Source: Cyathus striatus (Eukaryota > Basidiomycota > Agaricomycetes > Agaricales > Nidulariaceae). From it: DNA of 64,000 bases. Both the position numbers and the translations under genes were made by a program. This document shows, one piece after another, positions 34,217 to 45,179 of this stretch (position 1 is its first letter; every line of letters starts with the position of its first letter). The stretch is from NCBI GenBank assembly GCA_025738555.1, contig JAOVFP010000015.1, positions 1 to 64,000 of the forward strand, given 5' to 3'. The notes beneath the pieces are model-generated. The model was not told the origin of the DNA and searched no databases. It saw only the letters and a program-made list of their open reading frames with translations.

Positions 34217-35923
34217 TTAGTCTCTGGTGACATTCAAACAGATATCGTGATTTCTCAAATCAGTCGGATCATGAGGAATCCAACCATTCTCCAAGCCCGC
34301 TTGGTAAGACCACTCATCTGCATTCTCAGCTTTCCAAGTCCACTGGATCCAACCCTGTCCATGCTCAAAAGTAATAACCTGCGCCTCCCAGTAACGACGC
34401 AGAAACTCCTTGTAGTCCTGACTAAATGAGGACGAGTTACCAGTCAACCCGTCGCAGCTGCCAACACGGGTAGATCCTAGATACGAGCCGTCGTAGCGTG
34501 CGCCGACGTATCTTCCGTTGAGGTACTTGGCACAATCGGTGGCTGCTGGTGTCCATTCTCCCACAACGACCCAGATGTCTTCTGTGGCGAGGCTTTGCGC
34601 TTTGTTGCAGGCTGTTCTGATATGCTGTTCATTGGACATTTGATTCTCCTATTGAAGAATGTATCAGTGACTAGAAATTGTGATGGTAAGATACTTACGG
34701 CGGTAGAAAACATTTGGTAGATGTGCGTATCGAGAATGACACCTTCATAGCCATGTGGGTTCATGAATCCGTTCCAGTAGCCTATGGGCATAAAGGAGTC
34801 GTGGATCATTATCACCGTGTTGCTTGCTTGGTCGGTTCCATAAGGGTATCTATTTATAAATTTCGTTAAATTTACTACTGCAATGTGAACATGAAACTGC
34901 AGTTATCTTACCGAATGTTTCCATAACTGTCATACCAGTACTGGCAGTGTCGTTAGGTGGCTTCGTAATAAGAGTGCGAAAGAAATATTCACCTGTTTGG
35001 TAACGGAAAGGAAGCCATCTCCATAAAATCCTGCGGGTCTGAACGATGGATGTCATCATTCAAGTTCACTAGTACGTAAATTGAGAACTTACTCGTTAAG
35101 TGGTTCGATAACGGGGACGGTGACAGTCATGTTCTTGAAATCTGAAGCGAGTCTCTTGATTATGGTGTTTGTGCGTTCGATATTGTCTTGATTGGTGTGC
35201 CACTCACTACGTAATGATATGTCAGAAGTGTGCGCTACAGATGTACAGAAATCAGCATACGGGAGTGGTTTCCTCTGGCCAGAATTGTCGAAACCATTTT
35301 GACTTCCAGGAACACCTGAATAAAATTATGAGAAGATATGTCGACAGTTCATGAGGTAGTTATTAACTCACCATGAAGATCGATAATTATCTTCAAATTA
35401 TGGTTCTGCGCCCATTGTACGGCCTTGTGAAGGTAGGGCAGCTGTCCCTGGATGAATGGCTCCCCACGGGAAACGTCGAAGGCCCAGTAGCCGACTGGGA
35501 GGCGAACATGGTTTAACCTACAACAGTGACGATGAGGAATGGTCAAGAAGAAAATAGAGAGTACGAACCCAGCAGCTGCGATAGCAGCGAAATCACTTTC
35601 GGTAATCCAGGTATCCCAATGGTGGGTGAGAGTGGCGAGAGCTTTGGCGCGATCCTGGTATTGTCCAAAGGTCCATTCGTCGACGATTCGCGAGTCATTG
35701 GTGTTATCGAAGATGGAGGGCGTAATCCAAGGCTGAAAGAGGGAAATAAGTAAGATACTGGAGGAATGTTTGAGTGTGCACTTGCCTCGAGGACTAACCA
35801 TCCGCCCAAGTTCACGCCACGAACTTTCTGGGAACCATAAGGAAAGCCAGGCACGAGAGTGAGACTGTAGGATAATGGGAGAGCGGAGAGACAGAAGAGC
35901 GTAGCTAAAGTTGTTGGTAGCAT
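34217..35923 (-). CDS. Exo-1,3-beta-glucanase (glycoside hydrolase family 5), nine exons, intact
   Basis: Minus-strand exons 35786-35923, 35569-35732, 35372-35517, 35261-35315, 35093-35206, 34993-35038, 34912-34940, 34699-34849 and 34217-34648 give 424 residues. A signal peptide (MLPTTLATLFCLSALPLSYS) leads into GVNLGGWLVLE, PWITPSIFDNTNDSRIVDEW, LNHVRLPVGYWAF, IIIDLHGVPGSQNGFDNSGQ, PVIEPLNEP with the acid/base E206, DTHIYQMF, and VVVGEWTPAATDCAKYLNG with the nucleophile E312. The enzyme is secreted and releases glucose from 1,3-beta-glucan of the fungal wall. DLHGVPGSQ has Val where Ala is usual. Intron 1 (35733-35785) uses a GC donor (GCAAGT). Two dead GH5 fragments lie at 15.2 and 22.3 kb. 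Confidence 0.95.
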
Positions 35924-35991
35924 GAGCGTGATGGTGTGTATGTGGTGGAAGGAAGATGGTTGGGGTAAGAAACTTTAGTTGTCAGCCACAA

Positions 35992-35999
35992 CTTATATA
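35992..35999 (-). promoter_or_regulatory. TATA box of the GH5 gene
   Basis: TATATAAG on the minus strand, about 70 bp upstream of the start codon at 35923. Confidence 0.6.
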
Positions 36000-36289
36000 C
36001 GACAGTGGTGGTTGATCGATTGATGTTGACTGCGATCGCTCTTCGGGAAATATCGAGTCTCGACACCAAAAGGAGCTCACCACGACTTTGGTGAGTGCTC
36101 TTGTCTTACATTCTCAACTGCAGACCAGTCCAGTCCGTCCACTTTTGGCATCACCAATACATTGAACGATCATTCTAGCGCAATGGCACATCGTAACGAG
36201 GAAGGTTGATATTCCGACGTGATTCCGACCTTATACTACTTGGTCTAAAATACTAAACATGGTAGGAAGACAGGTAGCAAATCATTGAC

Positions 36290-36500
36290 GAGCGTCCATT
36301 CTGTTTGTCTTGTCCGCTAGCCTAAGCCCTATATACTATATCTACCTGAAAGCTGATCGACACTTACATGTCTTTGTTGATGAATATCAATGGACAGCAG
36401 ATTTTCACCCAAACACACCAAAGCGCGAGACTCTGATTTCATAAAGGTCACTGAGCTAGTCATAGAATACGTTCATCCATTTTGGGTTTTGAAATCTCGT
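36290..36500 (+). repeat. Third, partial copy of the segmental repeat
   Basis: TCCGCTAGCCTAAGCCCTATATACTATATCTACCTGAAAGCTGATCGA and GCGCGAGACTCTGATTTCA match 33890-33930 and 34035-34055 in order and orientation. The GH5 gene is thus flanked on both sides by pieces of the same repeat in direct orientation. Confidence 0.65.
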
Positions 36501-37940
36501 TCCTGAATGTATGGAAGGGTATGGCTATGCAATACATTTAACTGAGAATAATAGCCTATATAAGACATTCTGTAGGCTAGTACTTGTCCACGGAACACGA
36601 GACTACATGCAACTATACAGAAAACTTCAAAAACAAGTGAGGCAGCAGGTCAAAGCACCAGTAGAAGCGCAAGGAGAGATACCGAATGAAGCTGTCGAAG
36701 ATATAAGCTAGTTCTAGGAGGCCAAGTTTATCGTACCAAGATATACACACCAGAACGAGAACCTTGGATGGAACCGCGAGAACCCTGGCAGCTTGAAAGA
36801 GCATCACGACGAACCGGTAGTTCGCTCTCAGGCTACGAGCAATTCAGCTCAGGAAATGAGGTACTGTGAATTGAGAGTGTAGAAGAACGAGGGTAACTCG
36901 AGGTATGCAACCTAATAGAGATGGTGGCAAGATTGATGCCGGAGCTGCTACATTTCTTGAAGAATATGGGACAGAACGCGCAGGGTTGAGGTGACTGATG
37001 ATATTGTCGTGAGGGCGTTAAGGAGCGTGTGGTGCGTATCCGGGAGCACTCGTAATTCTAAACGTTCGGCAGTATCATATCATTATAAAAAACAAAAGAC
37101 GCACGTCAAACTTTTGCAGCAAATTCGTTACCATCCCTAAACCCTCCTCAACCCAATATATACCAATCCGCGCAGGGATCTTCAAATTCTCCGACGAATT
37201 TATCCTCAGATCGCCACTGACCCATTAGCAATCGTATCAGGGGAAATATGGCAATTGATCGTAGCGCGGTCAACGACATAGACTGCGGGGACCTAAGCGA
37301 CTTCGGCACCGACACCATTCACTAGTAAGCCAGTCCGAGTAATTCCTCGTCGATATTGTCCTGCGAGCTTTAATGCATGCTGGTCGAAGTTGTTGCGAGA
37401 GCGGCTTGGATCTGCGACATGAGCGTGTAGTATGTATCCTGCATTACCCGTGATTCTATACATTCGTCAGCACCGCATCATCATTAAGAATAAAACACTT
37501 ACGCAGAAAACTTCTTTACCATCCCTAAACCTTCTTCAGCCCGACAAGTATTTACCCTCAGAACGCACACTGATCCACTAACACTTGCGCTATTAGATGT
37601 ATTGGAATTGATAGTCGCTGGTTTCGGGTCTGACACCTCAGGGGTGTAGGATCCCTCGTTTCGGGAAATATCAGCGTAGTACAGGTGAAGGATCGGAGCA
37701 ATTGGTCATCGAGTGCCTCACTCGTAGTCGGCTTCAACCCCTGCCGACTGCTCATCGGACACCTTCCTTCCATTGCTCTAAGGTATATCAGTAGGGTCAA
37801 CGTAGTCCTTCAGATCGTCGGGGGTAATGCAAGTGTGAACGTCAGCGGGGATCTCCATGAGCACGCGCTCCTACGTCCACAGACTTCCCGAGGTCTTTAG
37901 CGCTAGTGGATAAAATAGATTCGGCATGAGGTTCGTTGGC
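36501..37940. other. Unassigned region with a diverged direct duplication
   Basis: About 36990-37250 and 37390-37620 are related in order: GCGTGT.GT.TGTATCC, ATCATTA.AA..AAAA, TTACCATCCCTAAACC.TC, then a CCTCAGA.CGCACTGA.CCA string. Read on the minus strand they encode pieces such as EEGLGMV and LKIPA that resemble 9.1-9.6 kb. The frame at 36511-36711 (67 residues) shows no motif. No intact gene is supported. Confidence 0.4.
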
Positions 37941-38720
37941 TTTGGGCTAGGCGCCGGGGACGGTTTGGGGCTTCTTCTCCTCGGGCGTGGGTGTGGACTT
38001 TGACTCCTCGGTGGCCGAGGTGGTAGAGGGAGCTTCGCCTTCACTTTCGACAGCGGCAGCTACAGCCTCATGGCTAACCTGGTCTTCCTTGGGTTCAGGG
38101 AACATACCTTCACGATCTTGAACGAGCTTCAATGCAGCCTTGCAAGTTGTGGTAGATCTAAAGACGTCGTCAGCCACGTTTACAGACACGTAGAAGTAGA
38201 AAACGCATTTTGTCGATAGGTTTCTTCGAGTTACGAACACCATTCTTACGGAAGTAGGAGAGAAGTTGACGGGGACGTCCATGCTAACGCAACTCATCAG
38301 CATACATGACTACGAAAAAAAAGGAAGAACGCACTAAGGCAATGTTCTGCTCAGGATCATCCAGCAGTAAGACCCTCCCACCCCCACCATCAACGTTCCA
38401 GGCCGCAAAAATGCAACGGGATGAATTTGGCTGAGGTCGGTGATGATATCAGCGTTGGCGTTAGGATCTTTGAGGAGGAAGGCGTCGAGGTAGGGTTGGC
38501 CTTGTTTCGTCATTCTTTGAGGGCGTTGACGATGGGTTTATAGAACGCTGGAAAGAGGAGACAGGCGACGGGAAATGAGGAGGGCGAGGACTTGCGGGTA
38601 GTGCCTGAGGGGGACTGATTGTTCTGCTATTTCGCCAGGGGAGGAGGGGGATGAGGGTGGTGTGAGGGCTGAGCCTCAGGGGGTGCTTAGGATTCACTGT
38701 AGAATATGCATTTGAAGAGC
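37940..38720 (-). pseudogene. Second mitochondrial Lon protease relic, inverted
   Basis: On the minus strand, YPQVLALLISRR (about 38605 downward) and, after shifts, QGQPYLDAFLLKDPNANADI (about 38500) and LSQIHPV match the N-terminal Lon domain. Further along, AALKLVQDREGMFPEP (about 38150) matches the segment after the ATPase domain. The whole ATPase module between them is missing, so this copy suffered an internal deletion as well as frameshifts. It lies inverted relative to the relic at 7.6-8.8 kb and shares its flanks. Confidence 0.85.
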
Positions 38721-38749
38721 CCACGCATCACTTGCTTCTTCGAGTTCAA

Positions 38750-38930
38750 CCTAACCTCTACTCTTACCCCTTCCCCTCCCCTCTCCCCTCTCGTCGCTCA
38801 GTCTCACTACCTCACTTCATCCCTCGGATATTCAGCATACGACTCCCAGAACACGACGAACTAACCGATATAACAGTTAGAATGTGCGTTGTGGTAGTCG
38901 AGGAGACATGAACGACAAGATGGGGCATGG
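38750..38930 (+). repeat. SR-A repeat, first block
   Basis: CTCTCGTCGCTCAGTCTCACTACCTCACTTCATCCCTCGGATAYTC, then CGACTCC.AGAAC.CGACGAACTAAC, then GTTAGAATGTGC. The same series occurs at 48500-48660, 49000-49130 and 53095-53250. Non-coding as far as can be seen. Confidence 0.75.
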
Positions 38931-39169
38931 ACAGTCATTGTAGGCGAGGTGTACTCTTCGAGTACGGTCGGGAGGTGGGGGGTGGTGAGGGAGGACACTT
39001 CCCGTATGCTACAGGGAAAAGGGAAACGACTTTGAGTGGGACGTACCCTGGAGAGAACTTGACGTACGATGATACTGTATACATTCTCCAAAGTACCACC
39101 TCCCACAGTGACTGGGCTCAGCCACGACTGCGCCGACTTCCTATGGCCGATAGAGCATGCGAATCGAAT

Positions 39170-39670
39170 CCACTTCGTAGGGCCACAACATCGACGCCTC
39201 AACATCGACGCCTCAACATTCATCGAAAGACGTCGCGTGGTTAAAGTATCCCCAGGTGAGATCTTCGGTCATTCTGCGGTGGTGAGGTACGATGAGCCGG
39301 TGCATGTGCTATTGTCTTGGTTAACTGTATTGTCCACGTGCGGGGCTCGGGGGCGGCGGTAGAGGATCAGGAAGAGACGCGAAGGAGTTTTAGAACGCGA
39401 AGATTCGACAGAAGCGTATCAATGCATATCCTCTTCGTCAACGAATGTCGCACGGCGTTTCATTCCGAATGATGGTATGGGTCGGTGGTGAGAGTGCGAT
39501 ATATTCGTGTCCTTCAAGCTGCATTTCATCGTCCGCACCAGCAGCAGCATTATTCAACCGCTTCAACCCCTCCACCACTATCGTTCCACCTCCTCGGATA
39601 TTCTGTATACAACTCCCAACAAGCGAGATTGCAAACTGCGTCACGATATGAATACGCAGTGGACACATAA
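39170..39670 (-). pseudogene. Second copy of the conserved segment upstream of Lon
   Basis: Minus-strand frame 39438-39668 contains LRIHIVTQF, LVGSC, VVEGLKRLNNAAAGADDEMQ and TIIRNET, corresponding to 6820-6995 on the plus strand. Further stops follow toward 39170. The better-preserved residues here give a longer stretch for a future search, but I do not recognise the family. Confidence 0.45.
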
Positions 39671-39689
39671 GTTGACTGAAATGTGTTGT

Positions 39690-40345
39690 TCTCTGAGAGC
39701 AGGTCGTATAAAGAGACGTGGGTAGTCGTCGTAACTCGTGGGGTAAGGCGTGTGAGACAAGAGGGGGAAGTTGCAGGGAATGGGACGATCGTTGCCTGGG
39801 TTACGGTGGAGGAGCGACGACGTATCATCCTACAGAAGACACAACATGCATAGATACGCTCGTTATGACTTTGAGACTTGTGCTGCGACTGTGTAAGAGC
39901 GTTGGATGAGTGGAAGATGAGAATAAGGGAGGTGATCTCACCATCTAGACACATGAATCGACTCTGTACCTCGCACGACGACTACTTTCCTACCGCTCGC
40001 CAACACTCCATCTCTCTTCCTCCCTCAAAAAGTCGGTGTACGACCCCTAGCACGCGCTAAAGCAATGCATTGCACCAGCGAGGAGAGTGGGGTTGAATAC
40101 TACACGAGCAGGGCACGGAACAATGCGCGCGGCGATAAGACACGGATGAAGGCAACGTTGAGATGCGAGCACTGCGCGCGCTTGTTAGCTGGAGTCGGAC
40201 TCCGATGAAGCCTTGTGAGAACATGATGTGAAGGCGCACTATTTCAACTTTGCTTGAGTTAACCACTTGAATTCCTTTCGCCTGAAGCCGTAGAAGGTGG
40301 TGAGCAGGAAGTGAGCTTGTTGTCGACGACGAGCTTAACGTGAAA
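39690..40345 (+). repeat. SR-A repeat, second block
   Basis: GGGTAGTCGTCGTAACTCGTGGGG, ACGGTGGAGGAGCGACGA and GATACGCTCGTTATGACT, ending in GAAGTGAGCTTGTTGTCG. The same order is found at 49200-49800 and, truncated, at 53340-53580. The frames at 40057-40515 minus and its partner at 49420-49680 minus are repeat-encoded shadows. Confidence 0.75.
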
Positions 40346-41450
40346 ATCGCGTTGTGTACGTAAGCCATCTGATTATGTAATTCGCTCGTCGGTTTGGGTC
40401 CACAGCGGGTTCGTCCGTTGAGCTTTCTTGTCGAAAATATAGCGTCCGATCTAAAATTCTGGTTGCTATATACTTGCGGTATAAAGAAATAGGGCCAGCA
40501 AGCGGCAGGGCCCACTACCTCCTTATTTAACTGACATTTACCATTAGAAATACAATTTAATATAGAGAAAATTGTATTAAGAGAGAACAGCTAATAAAAA
40601 ACTACATTATTGTAGTGATAGATGCCATAGATTTGAAGTTCATAAGTCTGAAATGAAAATAGATCATAAATGTGGTAGTTAAAAGTAAGGAAACAAACAA
40701 ACTTACTCTGAACCAAGTGAAGAGGACGAAGTGTTGTTGAAGGTTCCTCGACGAAGAATGCGAGCGGTTGGCACGTCCGTCCAACCTTAAGGTTCTAAGG
40801 TAATGTAAAAGAGTGTGTTAGCGACGTAATTGAGAGAAACGACGACGCAACAAGGAGCAGAACTTCGAGATGAAGTTCTGGAGTGAATTCGGAGAATTGG
40901 GACTTGGTGAGAACGATCAGAACGAGTGAGACGACGACCCAGAGACAGAACGAGAGAGAGTGAGAGATAGAAATGAGGGGTGAATTTCACTAAAGTACGA
41001 TAGACCTAGATACACGGTTTAAATAAGAAAAAGGAGAGGAAATATACCTAAAAGGAGTGAATAAAATTTTATTAAGTCCAAGGAGGTGATAGGAACTTGA
41101 CTACGGTTTCAAGGAGTGTGATATTAAGAGAATGAAAAATAGTTGTAGAGAAGTCTTGAAGCGACGGCGAGGGGGAGGGGCAGATGTAGAGTTGTTAGAC
41201 CAAGCAATGCGGTGTGACCGATGTCCGAATGAAATTTGTTGTCCTGTGCGTACGCGTCGCAGTCCGTTGCTTTGCAACTCATATTCGAGTGCCTGAGGTA
41301 TCCTTCATGGTGTCCAAGGTTTGAGAGTTAGGCGGATTTGGTCCGATGGCGAGAGCGTTGAGATGCGTTCAGGACGATTCAACGGGAGACGCGTTGACGC
41401 GCTTGATGGGAAGGTCACGTGATGACATCGGAACGCGTCAGAACGTCGAT
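40346..41450. other. Unassigned region
   Basis: AT-rich to 40700, then a purine-rich stretch (40830-40980, GAGAGA and ACGACGACG strings) of the kind seen near LTR ends or 5' UTRs in agaricomycetes. No LTR pair could be identified within the window. No gene recognised. Confidence 0.3.
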
Positions 41451-41456
41451 TCTACA

Positions 41457-42187
41457 CACGACGGGCTTTTAGCTGTCCAGTTCCAGCTGTCCTTTGGCCT
41501 GTCGTTTGATCTGTCCTGTTCAGGCATCAGTCACGATGTCACACATACCAAACTGGGTGGTGATTGATAATCGAGGTCGAGACAAAATCAAGTCAAGCCG
41601 ACATATGATAACCAACAAATTGTCGTTCAAAAATGCATCATTGTAGACCATCCAAATATTCGAAGTAGTAGTATATAAATATTTTAATCCCTTAAAATTC
41701 ACATTTTCTGTTCTATTCCTGAAATATACTGTAAAAGTATACCTATTACCCCATAATTAATTTTTTTACATGTTTGTGTTAATAAGAGATATTTATATGG
41801 AACAAATTTTCACATTTGTTTCTTCTCTTTGTACAAAATACATTCCAAACGAAGTGAATATAAGATACAAGAATGACCAGATCAAGGATTTGATGAAAAT
41901 TCCTCAAGATTACTCAAGTGGATTAAATACTACATACAATCATCGGTAACTATACAGACATTGAGTGCGAGTACATACTTTGTTTTTGAAGTCAAATATT
42001 AGATGGTCTCACAATCACAGCATTTTTTTTTATGCACTAGCTTGGTGCAGTCTCTCATACCCATCGATTACGAAGCCATCAGAACTTGGTTTGATGTGCG
42101 TGACATACACGTGCGTGATGCCAAACAGGACAGATCAAACGACAGGCCAAAGGACAGCTGAAACTGGACAGCTAAAAGCCCGCCGTG
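41457..42187. mobile_element. CACTA-like MITE, 731 bp
   Basis: Long terminal inverted repeats begin CACGACGGGCTTTTAGCTGT on the left; the right end is the complement of CACGGCGGGCTTTTAGCTGT. Similarity between the ends extends about 80-100 bp. Ends starting CAC, an apparent 3-bp duplication ACA (41454-41456, 42188-42190) and clustered TGTCC motifs inside the TIRs are features of CACTA/EnSpm elements. The interior is AT-rich without an open frame, so it is non-autonomous. The 3-bp duplication is short enough to arise by chance. Confidence 0.8.
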
Positions 42188-42310
42188 ACAGTGCAGGCAG
42201 AAGGCCTGCTCTACACAAGCATATTTATCTAGCCATTGAACTAATTTAGCAGAAATAAAGACTGTAGTGCCAGAAGAGAGATTTGAATATGTTTCCTCTG
42301 AAAAAATGAA

Positions 42311-43193
42311 ATGAACATTGTGAGATTTACCCCAGGGAGCCGACTTCCCGAACTATTCCTAAAAGCATTTACAAACCATGTGTTACACGCCCTCAACTTC
42401 TTGCATACTGAAGTCGATATGATACATAACGGTACGGCATGTATTAATCTTTACATGATGCTTTAAATGATGGTCGTTTTTAATCAGACACTCAGTCACG
42501 AAATATTCATCTACACCTCGAAGACGAATCCGATCTCAAGAACTTCGAAGAATCGGAAATCAACGATCCAAGTCCTCGTAAATTTGACGGTGGTCGTACC
42601 ATCTATTGTACACGACCTTTCAATTGCTTAAGAACGCTGGACGTCCGATTTTATGTGACTTTGGAGAGGCTCGATTTGGACAACATATATACGCAGATGT
42701 CATCCAGCCTTACCAGTACCGAGCGCCAGAAGTCATACTGGGTATTCCATGGTCATACAGCGCCGATATACGGAACATTGGCGTATTGGTATGAGTACTT
42801 TATTACTTATTGGATTATTGTTCATAGCACTTTTAGTTGTGGCACTTCTTTGAAGGGAAGCACATATTCACCGGTGAAAATTCACAGAGCGAAGAAGAAA
42901 GCTCTCTCCATCATTTGGCGGAAGTGGTTGGTGTGATGAGCAATCCACCCGTGGAATTTCTCCAACAATCAATTAACAAGATCCTCGAGGGGTACTTTAA
43001 TGACGAAGGGAACTGGAAGCGTTCAGATGATGTCCCTATTTCTACTGAGATGTCACTTGAGGCTTCTGGGGAACGACTGGAGGGAGAGAAGAAGGTAGAT
43101 TTCTTGCCGTTTTTGAGGAGAATGATACAATGGGAGCCTAAGAGGTGGTCTACTGCGAGCGAGCTACTGGAAGATCCTTGGATTCACTGGTAA
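42311..43193 (+). pseudogene. Protein kinase relic (C-lobe of an SRPK/CMGC-like kinase)
   Basis: Pieces 42311-42431, 42488-42788 and 42837-43193 encode LNFLHTEVDMIHNDTQSRNI (catalytic loop, HND in place of HRD), GRPILCDFGEARFGQ (DFG), YQYRAPEVILGIPW (APE), LLWHFFEGKHIFTG and a C-terminal RMIQWEPKRWSTASELLEDP. The whole N-lobe (glycine loop, VAIK lysine) is missing, and frame is lost near 42620 between RTIYCTRPF and LLKNAGRPIL. The break point lies about 120 bp right of the MITE. Basidiomycetes have many kinases of this type; this copy should be inactive. Confidence 0.8.
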
Positions 43194-43333
43194 TCATTAA
43201 CCTTACACATGAATATCATCTTAAAAGCTATCTCAACATCCCTTTCAACAGGTGAGCTACTGGAGGAGCTACGCTGGTAATTCTGGTCTTTATACACTTA
43301 GGATATCAATAATATATAGAATCTAAAATCTTT

Positions 43334-45091
43334 CTACAACATATTCAGTGCCTTCTCAACCTCCCCTTCAACAGGATGCGTCTCCACCCACCCAAACTTC
43401 TCGTTAAAATCATTCAAAAACCTCTCAAACCATCTATTCAACGCCTCCTTATCGTCGCTTTTAAAGTGCTCATACCCAGGTGCACGGAAACTGACCAATC
43501 TTCCCATCTCGCGAGATTGCTGAAGGACAGTGTTGGCGAGTGGTCGGCGTATCTTTGTATATGCTTCAGTCACGCGGTGCATTGGGATGTTGCCTTTTAT
43601 CGCTTTTACGACGAGGTGAGCGAGAGTGTATGCATCCTGAATAAAAACTGTTCAGTATGGTATTGGTATAAGGTATATGTGCAATTAACCTCTACGGCTT
43701 GACCAGCTCCAGATCCCAAATTCGGTGGCATAGCATGAGCCTACCAACATCATTATCAACAAGCAAGCAAAGTACAGTGGTAGAAATGAACGAACCGCGT
43801 CTCCGAGAAGAGCAACTCGCCCAATTGCAACTTTCTCCAGGACATTCAGATACTCAACCGTCCACTTCGAACAAGAGTCTATATTCTACATGGTAACACC
43901 TATGAGCCAATATCACGTATACCGAATAAAGGAAGCAGCTAACCTTAACCAGCTCGCGATGTTCCGCAGACCATCCATCAAAAATAGATAAAATATGCTC
44001 TTTGGTCGTTTCTTGAACAGTGGGGCCTTTGAATCGAGTACCTTCTTTGCTGTAGTCTGTAACGAGAGCTGCCATGTTGATGTATCTGCCTTGCATAATT
44101 GGATATGTAACACAGTACTACAAAAGATTGTCAGATCAAGCCCGTGGATATGTAGCTGAAGGGTTACTTTTCCATCTCCAGCATACTTTACAAACATAGT
44201 TAATGTCAGCGGATCATAAAGGTGAAAAGAACGTACCAATACAGGCTTATGCAACGACAAATGGTCCGGGAACGCCTCCCTAACCCTTTCCGCATTAATA
44301 AGACTACGATACACAATGGTACCACCCCAGACGGGATATATCGATTCTCGCTCATCAGGGAATCGCTTCTCTATAAGCTCAGCCCGGATATGTGACCTGA
44401 TACCGTCAGCAGCGACGAGTAAATCGCACGATTGGGAATCTTGTCCTTCGAAGTTGAGAATCACTTTGTCGTCTGATTCATCATAAGATGTAAGACGGTG
44501 GGAGAGGTGGACCTTTACTGAGGGGGGTAATGATTCGAGTAATGACTTTTGAACTGCGGATCTGTGAAAATGTGTTAGTGCTCCTAGGTGATTTCGTTAA
44601 GTCTTAAGGTTACAGACACAAGAATTGAACTACATACCATCTTGATAGAATTCAAGCATATCGGCACTATTTTCTTCATCGCCCTTTCGTACAGTCCACA
44701 CAAGTGCTAATGTATCAGTGAGTAAGCTTTAGAACCAAGAAGTAATGAAACACGTACTTCGCTCGTTATCTGGTTTCTTGTGTAGATGCTTCTCAAGAGC
44801 ATCGGATACACCAAGACGTTGAAAGATGGCCCAGGTGCGCGGCCAAAAGACAATACCAGCCCCAATTTCCTTGATCTCATGTGTCTGCTCGTACACATCA
44901 ACTTTGATTTCTCCCTCTGGAACGAGTTTCGCGAGCGCAGCTGCGAATGCTAGTCCACCAATTCCTGCGCCACTGTAGAAAATATCAGTTTAAAATACTT
45001 GAGTGAAGAATCACTAGATAACTTACATGATCGCGACGCGTGTGACTTGCGTGGCCTGGTTGTCATTGCTGGATGGTTCAGTTGCAGACAT
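43334..45091 (-). CDS. FAD-dependent monooxygenase (salicylate hydroxylase-like), nine exons, intact
   Basis: Minus-strand exons 45027-45091, 44758-44972, 44638-44706, 44237-44553, 44168-44185, 43944-44117, 43796-43864, 43690-43740 and 43334-43636 give 426 residues. The FAD-binding motif GAGIGG is at residues 23-28, followed by VYEQTHEIKEIGAGI, the DG motif LLVAADGIRSH (D166, G167), YPIMQGRYINMAALV and the second FAD motif RVALLGDAAHAMPPNLGSGA with G307-D308. The family hydroxylates aromatic acids using NAD(P)H and oxygen; the true substrate is unknown. The 18-nt exon 5 and the acceptor of exon 4 (44553) were chosen to keep frame and motif spacing. No lesion is seen. Confidence 0.92.
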
Positions 45092-45157
45092 TGTTTTCTC
45101 TAGTGCGATTGTGAGGTTTATGTTCTCATTTATATCGACATCTTTCGAGTATACGGG

Positions 45158-45165
45158 TTTATATA
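45158..45165 (-). promoter_or_regulatory. TATA box of the FAD monooxygenase gene
   Basis: TATATAAA on the minus strand, about 70 bp upstream of the start codon at 45091. Confidence 0.6.
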
Positions 45166-45179
45166 CTCCTTCGAGGACA

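Noticed and set aside
37940..40345. Lon copy at 38 kb as an intact gene on the minus strand
   Set aside because: The ATPase module is missing and the N-terminal part needs several frame changes.
42311..43193. Kinase as a short but working protein
   Set aside because: No N-lobe, no ATP-binding lysine region, and a frame break near 42620 that no GT-AG intron of the right phase repairs.
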